Of a DNA stretch of 12,786 nucleotides, positions 6,401-12,786 are shown piece by piece. Made by a program: the position numbers and the translations under genes. Below the pieces are notes generated by a model that saw only the letters and a program-made list of their open reading frames with translations, was not told the origin of the DNA and did no database searches. This DNA is from DATAFF01 sp036257595 (lineage in GTDB: Bacteria; Pseudomonadota; Alphaproteobacteria; Rhizobiales; Aestuariivirgaceae), in assembly GCA_036257595.1 (NCBI GenBank), contig DATAFF010000080.1, forward strand, positions 1-12,786, read 5' to 3'. The stretch's first letter is position 1, and each line of letters begins with the position of its first letter.

Positions 6401-6452
6401 GACCCCTCATCCGGCCTTCGGCCACCTTCTCCCCACTTCGCGGGGAGAAGGG
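6401..6452. repeat. Rhizobiales-type palindromic intergenic repeat (RIME/REP-like)
   Basis: The sequence reads CCCTCATCCGGCC-TTC-GGCCACC and then a perfect 10-bp stem: CCTTCTCCCC (6425-6434) pairs with GGGGAGAAGG (6442-6451) around the loop ACTTCGC. A short GGCC/GGCC stem (6413-6416 with 6420-6423) precedes it. This two-palindrome layout and wording match the abundant intergenic mosaic repeats I know from rhizobia and relatives, recalled from memory rather than searched. It lies in the only sizeable nuo-nuo gap here, 94 bases between nuoG and nuoH. No T-tract follows, so a rho-independent terminator is unlikely; it may stabilise or separate mRNA segments. Confidence 0.8.
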
Positions 6453-6479
6453 AAAAACCAGGCAAGGTGGGGATCGGTC

Positions 6480-7514
6480 ATGACTGAGCTTCTCACCACG
6501 CTCGCCCTCATCGCCATTCAATCGGTGGCGCTGCTCATCTCGCTTTTGATCATCGTCGCCTATCTGATCTATGCCGACCGCAAGATCTGGGCGGCGGTGC
6601 AGATGCGGCGCGGTCCCAATGTGGTCGGCCCGTTCGGCCTGCTGCAGTCCTTCGCCGATCTCCTGAAATTCGTGTTCAAGGAAGTCGTCATCCCGGACGG
6701 CGCCAACAAGGGCGTGTTCGTCATCGCGCCGCTCGTCACCTCGGTTCTGGCGCTGGCAGCCTGGGCGGTGATCCCGGTCGACCAGGGCTGGGCGGTGGCC
6801 AACATCAATGTCGGAATCCTCTATCTGTTCGCCATTTCCTCGCTCGGGGTCTATGGCGTGATCATGGGCGGGTGGGCATCGAACTCGAAATATCCGTTCC
6901 TCGCGTCGCTGCGCTCGGCGGCGCAGATGGTGTCCTACGAGGTGTCGATCGGCTTCGTCATCATCACCGTGCTGCTGTGCGCCGGGTCGCTCAACCTTCA
7001 GGAGATCGTGCTCGCCCAGCGTGTCGGGCTCGGCACGAAGCTCGGCCTTCCCGGCTCCTTCCTCGACTGGTACTGGCTGCCGCTGCTCCCGATGTGCGTG
7101 GTGTTCTTCGTGTCGGCGCTGGCCGAGACCAACCGGCCGCCCTTCGACCTGGTGGAGGCCGAAAGCGAGCTCGTCGCCGGCTTCATGGTGGAATATTCCT
7201 CCACCCCCTACATGCTGTTCATGCTCGGCGAGTATGTGGCGATCGCCACCATGTGCGCCATGACGACCGTGCTGTTCCTCGGCGGCTGGCTGCCGCCGAT
7301 CGACATCCCGCCGTTCAACTGGATTCCCGGGGTGATCTGGTTCCTGGCCAAGCTATGCTTCGTCTTCTTCATGTTTGCCATGGTCAAGGCGTTCGTTCCG
7401 CGCTACCGCTATGACCAGCTGATGCGGCTCGGCTGGAAGGTGTTCCTGCCGCTGTCGCTGTTCTGGGTGGTGCTCACGGCGGGCGTGCTGGTGAGCTTCG
7501 GATGGGCCCCGTGA
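6480..7514 (+). CDS. nuoH: NADH-quinone oxidoreductase subunit H (ND1 type)
   Basis: NuoH is the membrane subunit at the heel of complex I that completes the quinone chamber and links it to the proton channels. The 344-residue product has about eight transmembrane helices. Conserved loops include DRKIWAAVQMRRGPNVVGPFG (33-53), GWASNSKYP (131-139) and ETNRPPFDLVEAESELV (216-232), the last rich in the acidic residues of the E-channel. I chose ATG 6480 because AGGTGGGG (6465-6472) sits seven bases upstream and the conserved protein begins there; the open frame extends back to 6264 but that part overlaps nuoG and the repeat. The stop TGA (7512-7514) overlaps the ribosome binding site of the next small gene. 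Confidence 0.98.
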   Translation: MTELLTTLALIAIQSVALLISLLIIVAYLIYADRKIWAAVQMRRGPNVVGPFGLLQSFADLLKFVFKEVVIPDGANKGVFVIAPLVTSVLALAAWAVIPVDQGWAVANINVGILYLFAISSLGVYGVIMGGWASNSKYPFLASLRSAAQMVSYEVSIGFVIITVLLCAGSLNLQEIVLAQRVGLGTKLGLPGSFLDWYWLPLLPMCVVFFVSALAETNRPPFDLVEAESELVAGFMVEYSSTPYMLFMLGEYVAIATMCAMTTVLFLGGWLPPIDIPPFNWIPGVIWFLAKLCFVFFMFAMVKAFVPRYRYDQLMRLGWKVFLPLSLFWVVLTAGVLVSFGWAP

Positions 7515-7520
7515 GGAGGT
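7514..7520 (+). promoter_or_regulatory. Near-ideal Shine-Dalgarno for orf82
   Basis: AGGAGGT, a full match to the anti-Shine-Dalgarno, lies six bases before ATG 7527 and begins in the last base of the nuoH stop codon. It is one of the best ribosome binding sites in the window and supports that the small ORF downstream is translated. Confidence 0.75.
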
Positions 7521-7526
7521 CGGCGA

Positions 7527-7775
7527 ATGAGCGATGCGGCGCTCCGGCTGCTCGCAGCCTTTATCATGCTGATCATCGGCTTCGCGATCTATGTGCTCAC
7601 CGATCGCGTGGCCTACCGGCCGCTGCGGCAGCGCTACGAGCGGCGCAAGGCGATGGGCCGGCGCGGCGTCGAGCCGAATGTGGTGATGGCATTCATGCGG
7701 ATCGGGCTGTTCATCGGCTTGCCGGCGCTCGGCTTCCTCATCGGTCCGCCGATCCTGCGGCTGTGGCTGGCCTGA
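7527..7775 (+). CDS. Small two-helix membrane protein (82 aa) between nuoH and nuoI
   Basis: I do not recognise a family. Two membrane segments are visible, at about residues 5-24 (LLAAFIMLIIGFAIYVL) and 53-79 (a Met/Gly/Leu/Ile-rich helix with GLPALGFLIGPP). A strongly basic loop of Arg and Lys at 27-46 joins them. By the positive-inside rule the loop is cytoplasmic and both ends are periplasmic. The start has an ideal AGGAGGT six bases upstream. It is 12 bases after nuoH and 16 before nuoI, with operon-like G+C and codon use. Lying between the quinone-chamber subunit and the N6 ferredoxin subunit, it could be an accessory subunit or assembly factor; this is inferred from place alone. Confidence 0.75.
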   Translation: MSDAALRLLAAFIMLIIGFAIYVLTDRVAYRPLRQRYERRKAMGRRGVEPNVVMAFMRIGLFIGLPALGFLIGPPILRLWLA

Positions 7776-7791
7776 AGGTGAGGATGATCCG

Positions 7792-8280
7792 ATGAGGCTC
7801 GCCCGCACCGCCCGCGCGCTGTTCCTGACCGAGTTCATCTCGGCCTTCTTCCTGTCGCTGCGCTACATGTTCTCGCCCAAGGCCACCGTCGACTATCCCT
7901 TCGAGAAGGGAGCGCTGTCGCCGCGCTTCCGCGGCGAGCATGCGCTGCGCCGCTACCCCAATGGCGAGGAGCGCTGCATCGCCTGCAAGCTGTGCGAGGC
8001 GATCTGCCCGGCCCAGGCCATCACCATCGAGGCGGGGCCGCGGCGCAATGACGGCACCCGCCGGACCACCCGCTATGACATCGACATGGTGAAGTGCATC
8101 TATTGCGGCTTCTGCCAGGAGGCCTGCCCGGTCGATGCCATCGTCGAGGGACCGAATTACGAGTTCGCGACCGAGACGCGCGAAGAACTGCTCTACGACA
8201 AGGCGAAGCTCCTCGACAATGGCGACCGCTGGGAACGCGAGCTCGCCCGCAACATCGCGCTCGATGCGCCCTATCGCTGA
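7792..8280 (+). CDS. nuoI: NADH-quinone oxidoreductase subunit I (23-kDa type, 8Fe ferredoxin)
   Basis: NuoI is the 8Fe ferredoxin-like subunit that carries clusters N6a and N6b between NuoG and the terminal cluster N2 in NuoB. The 162-residue product starts with an amphipathic membrane-surface helix (1-27). It then has two C-x2-C-x2-C-x3-C motifs: Cys62, 65, 68, 72 and Cys102, 105, 108, 112. The conserved ERCIACKLCEAICPAQAI and the ending NIALDAPYR are typical of alphaproteobacteria and mitochondria. The ribosome binding site GAAGGTGAGGA (7774-7784) precedes ATG 7792. nuoJ follows 10 bases later. Confidence 0.98.
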   Translation: MRLARTARALFLTEFISAFFLSLRYMFSPKATVDYPFEKGALSPRFRGEHALRRYPNGEERCIACKLCEAICPAQAITIEAGPRRNDGTRRTTRYDIDMVKCIYCGFCQEACPVDAIVEGPNYEFATETREELLYDKAKLLDNGDRWERELARNIALDAPYR

Positions 8281-8290
8281 CGGGAGGCCC

Positions 8291-8902
8291 ATGGCAGCCG
8301 CGTTCTTCTTCTATCTCTTCTCGGCCATCGCCATCGCCGCGGGGGTGATGGTGATCGCCGCCCGCAACCCGGTCCACTCGGTGCTGTTCCTGATCCTCGC
8401 CTTCTTCAACGGGGCGGGGCTCTTCGTGCTGCTCGGCGCCGAGTTCCTGGCGATGATCCTGGTGGTGGTCTATGTCGGGGCGGTGGCGGTGCTGTTCCTG
8501 TTCGTGGTGATGATGCTCGATGTCGATTTCGTCGAGCTGCGCCAGGGCATGCTGAACTACCTGCCGGTCGGCGCCACCATCGGGCTGATCCTGCTCGGCG
8601 AGCTCGGGCTCGTGGTCGGCGCCTGGACGCTGTCGCCGGAGCTCCTCAAGGTGGTCGCCGCGCCGGTGCCGGCGCCGGGGACGCTGTCCAACACCGAGGC
8701 GATCGGCCTCCTGCTCTATACCCGCTATCTGTTCTACTTCCAGGCGGCCGGTCTCATCCTGCTTATCGCCATGGTCGGCGCCATCGTGCTGACCCTGCGC
8801 CACAAGGCCGGCGTGAAGCGGCAGAGCGTCGCCCAACAGGTGGCGCGCGATCCGGCGAGCGCCATCGAGATCCGCCATGTCACGCCGGGGCAGGGGATCT
8901 GA
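8291..8902 (+). CDS. nuoJ: NADH-quinone oxidoreductase subunit J (ND6 type)
   Basis: NuoJ is a membrane-arm subunit next to NuoH and NuoK. The 203-residue protein has five predicted membrane helices, at about 4-23, 30-48, 52-76, 92-112 and 146-169. The third contains the conserved VVVYVGAVAVLFLFVVMML with Tyr61, where the family's pi-bulge couples quinone chemistry to proton transfer. The C-terminal tail after residue 170 is hydrophilic. GGGAG at 8282-8286 serves as ribosome binding site for ATG 8291. A longer in-frame reading from 8135 lies inside nuoI and is rejected. Confidence 0.97.
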   Translation: MAAAFFFYLFSAIAIAAGVMVIAARNPVHSVLFLILAFFNGAGLFVLLGAEFLAMILVVVYVGAVAVLFLFVVMMLDVDFVELRQGMLNYLPVGATIGLILLGELGLVVGAWTLSPELLKVVAAPVPAPGTLSNTEAIGLLLYTRYLFYFQAAGLILLIAMVGAIVLTLRHKAGVKRQSVAQQVARDPASAIEIRHVTPGQGI

Positions 8903-8904
8903 CG

Positions 8905-9213
8905 ATGACGATCTCGCTCGGTCACTACCTCACGGTCGCCGCCATCCTGCTCACCATCGGGATCTTCGGCATCTTCCTCAACCGCAAGAACGTCATCGTC
9001 ATTCTGATGTCGATCGAGCTGATGCTGCTCGCCGTCAACATCAATCTTGTCGCCTTCTCGGCATTTCTCGGCGATCTCGTCGGGCAGGTGTTCGCGTTGC
9101 TGGTGCTGACGGTCGCAGCCGCCGAAGCGGCGATCGGGCTCGCCATCCTCGTCACCTATCACCGCAACCGCGGCACCATCGCGGTCGAGGACATCAATCT
9201 GATGAAAGGCTGA
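8905..9213 (+). CDS. nuoK: NADH-quinone oxidoreductase subunit K (ND4L type)
   Basis: NuoK is the small membrane subunit related to MrpC. The 102-residue protein has three membrane helices (about 5-24, 29-51 and 58-84). Glu38 (SIELMLLAVN) and Glu74 (AAAEAAIG) match the two buried glutamates of E. coli NuoK (36 and 72) that are needed for proton pumping. Length is normal for the family. It begins two bases after the nuoJ stop, with a G-rich stretch (8887-8896) upstream, and is followed nine bases later by nuoL. Confidence 0.98.
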   Translation: MTISLGHYLTVAAILLTIGIFGIFLNRKNVIVILMSIELMLLAVNINLVAFSAFLGDLVGQVFALLVLTVAAAEAAIGLAILVTYHRNRGTIAVEDINLMKG

Positions 9214-9222
9214 TCGCACCGC

Positions 9223-11277
9223 ATGAACAGCGTCTTCATCCTCATCGTCTTCCTGCCGCTCGTCGGCTCGCTGATCGCCGGCCTGTTCGGCACCGCAGCG
9301 TTCCGCCGCATCAGCATCGACGGCACGCCGGAAGGTCATGATGCGACAAGCGCCCACCAGCCGGTCGCGGGCCATGAGGAGGGCCATGGCGGCGGGGGAC
9401 ACGGCACCCAATCGACATTCCCGCAATATCTGACCTCGGGATTCCTGGTCATCGCGGCGCTGCTCTCCTGGTACGCTTTTTTCGACGTCGCCTATGGCGA
9501 GCACACCTACAAGGTCGAGGTCATGCGCTGGATCCATTCCGGCGGCCTGGCGGCGGACTGGACGCTCAGGGTCGACACCTTGACCGCGGTGATGTTCGTG
9601 GTGGTGACCACGGTGTCGTCGCTCGTCCATATCTATTCGATCGGCTATATGAGCCACGATCCGCACCAGGCGCGGTTCTTCAGCTTCCTGTCACTCTTCA
9701 CCTTCGCGATGCTGATGCTGGTCAGCGCCGACAATCTGCTGCAGCTGTTCTTCGGCTGGGAAGGTGTGGGCCTTGCCTCCTATCTGCTCATCGGCTTCTG
9801 GTACGACCGGCCGTCGGCCAATGCCGCGGCGATCAAGGCCTTCATCGTCAACCGGATCGGCGATTTCGGTTTCGCGCTCGGGATCTTCGCCACCTACAAG
9901 CTGTTCGGCTCGATCGAGCTCGACACGCTGTTCTCGGCGGCGCCAGAACAGGTTGGCAAGACCATCTTCTTCCTCGGCGGCCAGCACGATTCGATGACCG
10001 TGATCTGCCTGCTGCTGTTCATGGGGGCGATGGGCAAGTCGGCGCAGTTCCTGCTTCACACCTGGCTGCCCGACGCTATGGAGGGGCCGACCCCGGTGTC
10101 GGCGCTGATCCATGCCGCGACCATGGTGACGGCCGGGGTGTTCCTGGTGGCGCGCATGTCGCCGTTCTTCGAGCTCGCCCCGGATGCGCGCATGGCGGTG
10201 CTGCTGATCGGCTCGGTGACGGCTTTCTTCGCCGGCACCGTCGGGCTCGTCCAGAACGACATCAAGCGGGTCATCGCCTATTCGACCTGCGCGCAGCTCG
10301 GCTACATGTTCGCAGCGCTCGGCGTCGGCGCCTATGGCATCGGCATGTTCCACCTGTTCACCCATGCCTTCTTCAAGGCGCTGCTGTTCCTGGGCTCCGG
10401 CTCGGTGATCCATGCGCTCGATGGCGAGCAGGACATGCGGCGGATGGGCGGCCTCTATCCCAAGCTCAAGCTCACCTGGGCGATGATGCTGATCGGAACG
10501 CTGGCGCTGTGCGGCTTTCCGCTCACCGCCGGCTATTATTCCAAGGACGCGATCATCGAGGCGGTGGCGAGCGCGCAGGGCCATGTCGCGATCGCGAGCC
10601 TCTGCGTGGCGCTGCTGATCGTCGCGGCGCTGTTCACCGCCTTCTATTCCTGGCGGCTGATGTTCATGACCTTCCACGGCAGCCCGCGCGCCACGCCCGA
10701 GGCGATGAGCCACGCCCATGAGAGCCCGCCGGTCATGATGGTGCCGCTCTATTTTCTTGCCGCCGGCTCGCTGTTCGCGGGGCTGCTGTTCGCCGGCTCG
10801 TTCATGGGCGAGGAGGAGGGGCTGTTCTGGGGGACGTCGCTCTACCGCAGCGGCGACAACAACATCCTGGCCGAGATGCATCATGTCAGCCCCTATATCG
10901 TCGCGGCGCCGATGGTCATGCTGGCGGTCGGCTTCGCGCTCGCCTGGCTGTTCTACATTCGCGATCCGGCCATCCCGAAGCGGCTGGCCGAGCGCCACGA
11001 GCCGCTCTACCGCTTCCTGCTCAACGCGTGGTATTTCGATGCGATCTATGATGCGCTGTTCGTGCGCCCGACGCTGTGGCTCGGCCGCGCCTTGTGGAAA
11101 TATGGCGACGGCCGGTTGATCGATGGCGTCGGCCCGGACGGGGTGTCGGCCCGAGTGATCGACGTTACCCAGCGGGTGATCAGGCTTCAGACCGGCTATC
11201 TCTACCACTACGCCTTCGCCATGCTGATCGGGGTCGCCGCCCTCGTGACCTATTACTCCTTCACGGGGGTCCATTGA
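9223..11277 (+). CDS. nuoL: NADH-quinone oxidoreductase subunit L (ND5 type, antiporter-like)
   Basis: NuoL is the distal antiporter-like proton-pumping subunit, with a long lateral helix along the membrane arm. The product has 684 residues, longer than the 613 of E. coli. Key pumping residues are Glu180 in LFFGWEGVGLASY (equivalent to E. coli Glu144), Lys272 in GAMGKSAQF (Lys229) and Lys385 in THAFFKALLF (Lys399). Part of the extra length is a Gly/His-rich loop at residues 38-61 between the first two helices, with five histidines. The C-terminal 150 residues contain the lateral helix and a final anchor helix. The ribosome binding site is weak (AAAGG 9205-9209). The stop overlaps the nuoM ATG as TGATG. 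Confidence 0.98.
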   Translation: MNSVFILIVFLPLVGSLIAGLFGTAAFRRISIDGTPEGHDATSAHQPVAGHEEGHGGGGHGTQSTFPQYLTSGFLVIAALLSWYAFFDVAYGEHTYKVEVMRWIHSGGLAADWTLRVDTLTAVMFVVVTTVSSLVHIYSIGYMSHDPHQARFFSFLSLFTFAMLMLVSADNLLQLFFGWEGVGLASYLLIGFWYDRPSANAAAIKAFIVNRIGDFGFALGIFATYKLFGSIELDTLFSAAPEQVGKTIFFLGGQHDSMTVICLLLFMGAMGKSAQFLLHTWLPDAMEGPTPVSALIHAATMVTAGVFLVARMSPFFELAPDARMAVLLIGSVTAFFAGTVGLVQNDIKRVIAYSTCAQLGYMFAALGVGAYGIGMFHLFTHAFFKALLFLGSGSVIHALDGEQDMRRMGGLYPKLKLTWAMMLIGTLALCGFPLTAGYYSKDAIIEAVASAQGHVAIASLCVALLIVAALFTAFYSWRLMFMTFHGSPRATPEAMSHAHESPPVMMVPLYFLAAGSLFAGLLFAGSFMGEEEGLFWGTSLYRSGDNNILAEMHHVSPYIVAAPMVMLAVGFALAWLFYIRDPAIPKRLAERHEPLYRFLLNAWYFDAIYDALFVRPTLWLGRALWKYGDGRLIDGVGPDGVSARVIDVTQRVIRLQTGYLYHYAFAMLIGVAALVTYYSFTGVH

Positions 11278-12785
11278 TGTCGACCTGGCCGATCCTCACC
11301 GCCATCACATTCCTGCCGCTGGTCGGTGCGCTGTTCATCCTGGTGGTCCGCGGCGAAGACCAGGTGGCGGTGCGCAACATGCGCTGGACGGCGCTGTTCA
11401 CCACCCTCATCACCTTCCTGCTCAGCCTGGTCCTGTGGGCCGATTTCGACCCGGCCAACAAGGGCTTCCAGTTCGTCGAGCAGTATCCCTGGCTCGGCGG
11501 CGCCATGACCTATCACATGGGGGTGGACGGCATCTCGCTGCCCTTCGTGCTGCTGACCGCCTTCCTGATGCCGATCTCTATTCTTGCGAGCTTCAAGGTC
11601 GACCGGCGGGTCAAGGAATATATGATCGCCTTCCTGGTGCTCGAGACCTTGATGATCGGCGTGTTCTGCGCCCTCGATCTCGGCCTGTTCTACCTGTTCT
11701 TCGAAGGCGGCCTCATCCCGATGTTCCTGATCATCGGCATCTGGGGCGGCCCGCAGCGGGTCTATGCCAGCTTCAAGTTCTTCCTCTACACGCTGCTCGG
11801 CTCGGTGCTGATGCTGCTCGCCATCATGGCGATGTATTGGAATGCCGGCACCACCGAGATCCCGGTTCTGCTGCGCCACGGCTTCCCGCGCGACCTGCAG
11901 ACCTGGGCCTGGATCGCCTTCTTCGCGTCGTTCGCGGTCAAGCTGCCGATGTGGCCGGTGCACACCTGGCTGCCCGATGCCCATGTCGAGGCGCCGACCG
12001 CAGGCTCCGTGATCCTCGCCGCCATCCTCTTGAAGATGGGCGGCTACGGCTTTTTGCGGTTCTCGCTGCCGATGTTCCCGGCCGCCTCGCACGATCTGGC
12101 GCCGATCGTGTTCACGCTCTCGGTGATCGCGGTGGTCTACACCTCGCTGGTCGCGCTGATGCAGGAGGACATGAAGAAGCTCATCGCCTATTCGTCGGTG
12201 GCGCATATGGGCTTCGTCACCATGGGCATCTTCGCGGCCACCGCGCAGGGCGTCGCCGGCGGCATTTTCCAGATGATTTCCCACGGCATCGTGTCGGCAG
12301 CCTTGTTCCTGTGCGTCGGTGTGGTCTACGACCGGGTGCATACGCGCGAGATCGCCGCCTATGGCGGCTTGGTCGACCGCATGCCGCTCTACGCCGCGGC
12401 CTTCATGGTGTTCACGCTGGCCAATGTCGGACTGCCGGGGACCTCGGGCTTCATCGGGGAGTTCCTGGCCCTGATCGGCACCTTCAAGGTCAATGTCACG
12501 GTGGCGACCGTGGCCACGCTCGGCGTGATCGGGTCGGCCGCCTATGCGCTCTGGCTCTACCGCAAGGTGATCTTCGGTGAGCTCACCAAGCCCAGCCTCG
12601 CCACCATCAAGGACCTCGACTACCGCGAGATCATCACACTCGGCCCGCTGGTGGTGCTGACCATCCTGTTCGGCATCTATCCCAAGCCCGTGCTCGATCT
12701 GTCGGCGGCCTCGGTCGGGCAATTGCTCGAGAACTACGAAAAGGCGCTGGGCGCGGCCAAAGCCGCCGCGCTGCTGGCGCATTGA
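11277..12785 (+). CDS. nuoM: NADH-quinone oxidoreductase subunit M (ND4 type, antiporter-like)
   Basis: NuoM is the second antiporter-like proton-pumping subunit of the membrane arm. The 502-residue product is complete, ending at TGA 12783-12785, one base before the window edge. It has the expected 13-14 membrane helices. Pumping residues are Glu143 in LFFEGGLIPM (E. coli Glu144), Lys222 in FAVKLPMWPVHTWLPDAHVEAPT (Lys234) and Lys253 (Lys265). The ATG overlaps the nuoL stop by one base, so translation is probably coupled; no clear Shine-Dalgarno is seen. An in-frame reading extends back to 11076 but overlaps nuoL. nuoN is expected just beyond the window. Confidence 0.98.
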   Translation: MSTWPILTAITFLPLVGALFILVVRGEDQVAVRNMRWTALFTTLITFLLSLVLWADFDPANKGFQFVEQYPWLGGAMTYHMGVDGISLPFVLLTAFLMPISILASFKVDRRVKEYMIAFLVLETLMIGVFCALDLGLFYLFFEGGLIPMFLIIGIWGGPQRVYASFKFFLYTLLGSVLMLLAIMAMYWNAGTTEIPVLLRHGFPRDLQTWAWIAFFASFAVKLPMWPVHTWLPDAHVEAPTAGSVILAAILLKMGGYGFLRFSLPMFPAASHDLAPIVFTLSVIAVVYTSLVALMQEDMKKLIAYSSVAHMGFVTMGIFAATAQGVAGGIFQMISHGIVSAALFLCVGVVYDRVHTREIAAYGGLVDRMPLYAAAFMVFTLANVGLPGTSGFIGEFLALIGTFKVNVTVATVATLGVIGSAAYALWLYRKVIFGELTKPSLATIKDLDYREIITLGPLVVLTILFGIYPKPVLDLSAASVGQLLENYEKALGAAKAAALLAH

Positions 12786-12786
12786 G

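Noticed and set aside
6425..6457. Intrinsic terminator after nuoG
   Set aside because: The hairpin is perfect but is followed by GAAAAAC, not a T-tract, and essential downstream nuo genes have no separate promoter that I can see.

Overview
The window is a nearly complete stretch of a nuo operon, which encodes the proton-pumping NADH:quinone oxidoreductase (respiratory complex I). All genes lie on the + strand. The order is (nuoC end)-[inserted cassette]-nuoD-E-F-[three small ORFs]-G-H-[orf82]-I-J-K-L-M. The genes are packed with ATGA or TGATG overlaps and gaps of a few to a few tens of bases. High G+C, separate nuoC and nuoD genes, and mitochondrial-type subunit sequences (for example NuoG without the N7 cysteines) point to an alphaproteobacterium. 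A Rhizobiales/Hyphomicrobiales-type palindromic repeat between nuoG and nuoH suggests that order; I cannot name a genus.

Bases 1-474 hold what is not ordinary here. A 123-codon gene for a four-helix-bundle protein (23S rRNA intervening-sequence/S23 family, related in fold to the Avd proteins of diversity-generating retroelements) sits between the presumed end of nuoC and the start of nuoD. It is flanked by two short arrays of 7-bp repeats: GTGAGTA/GCGAATA upstream and their complements TACTCAC/TATTCGC downstream. Its G+C is about 52% by hand count, against roughly 65% in the nuo genes. The downstream array ends one base before the nuoD ATG, so nuoD has no Shine-Dalgarno of its own. This is the best candidate in the window for an undescribed element: a compact, apparently mobile cassette of one gene plus inverted heptamer arrays, lodged in an essential-type respiratory operon.

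Bases 475-6385 encode the peripheral arm: NuoD (quinone site), NuoE (cluster N1a), NuoF (FMN, cluster N3) and NuoG (clusters N1b, N4, N5). Between nuoF and nuoG lie a possible 14-codon coupling ORF, an 85-aa protein and a 129-aa protein that I do not recognise. Bases 6386-6479 contain the palindromic repeat. Bases 6480-12785 encode the membrane arm and its link: NuoH, an unrecognised 82-aa two-helix membrane protein, NuoI (clusters N6a/N6b), NuoJ, NuoK, and the antiporter-like NuoL and NuoM. nuoN would be expected just downstream.

Together the genes carry electrons from NADH (NuoF FMN) through the Fe-S chain (N3, N1b, N4, N5, N6a, N6b) to quinone at the NuoD/NuoH boundary, driving proton pumping through NuoH, J/K, L, M (and N, not in the window). 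No tRNA, rRNA, CRISPR, promoter or convincing intrinsic terminator was seen. There is no gene-free stretch longer than about 100 bases.
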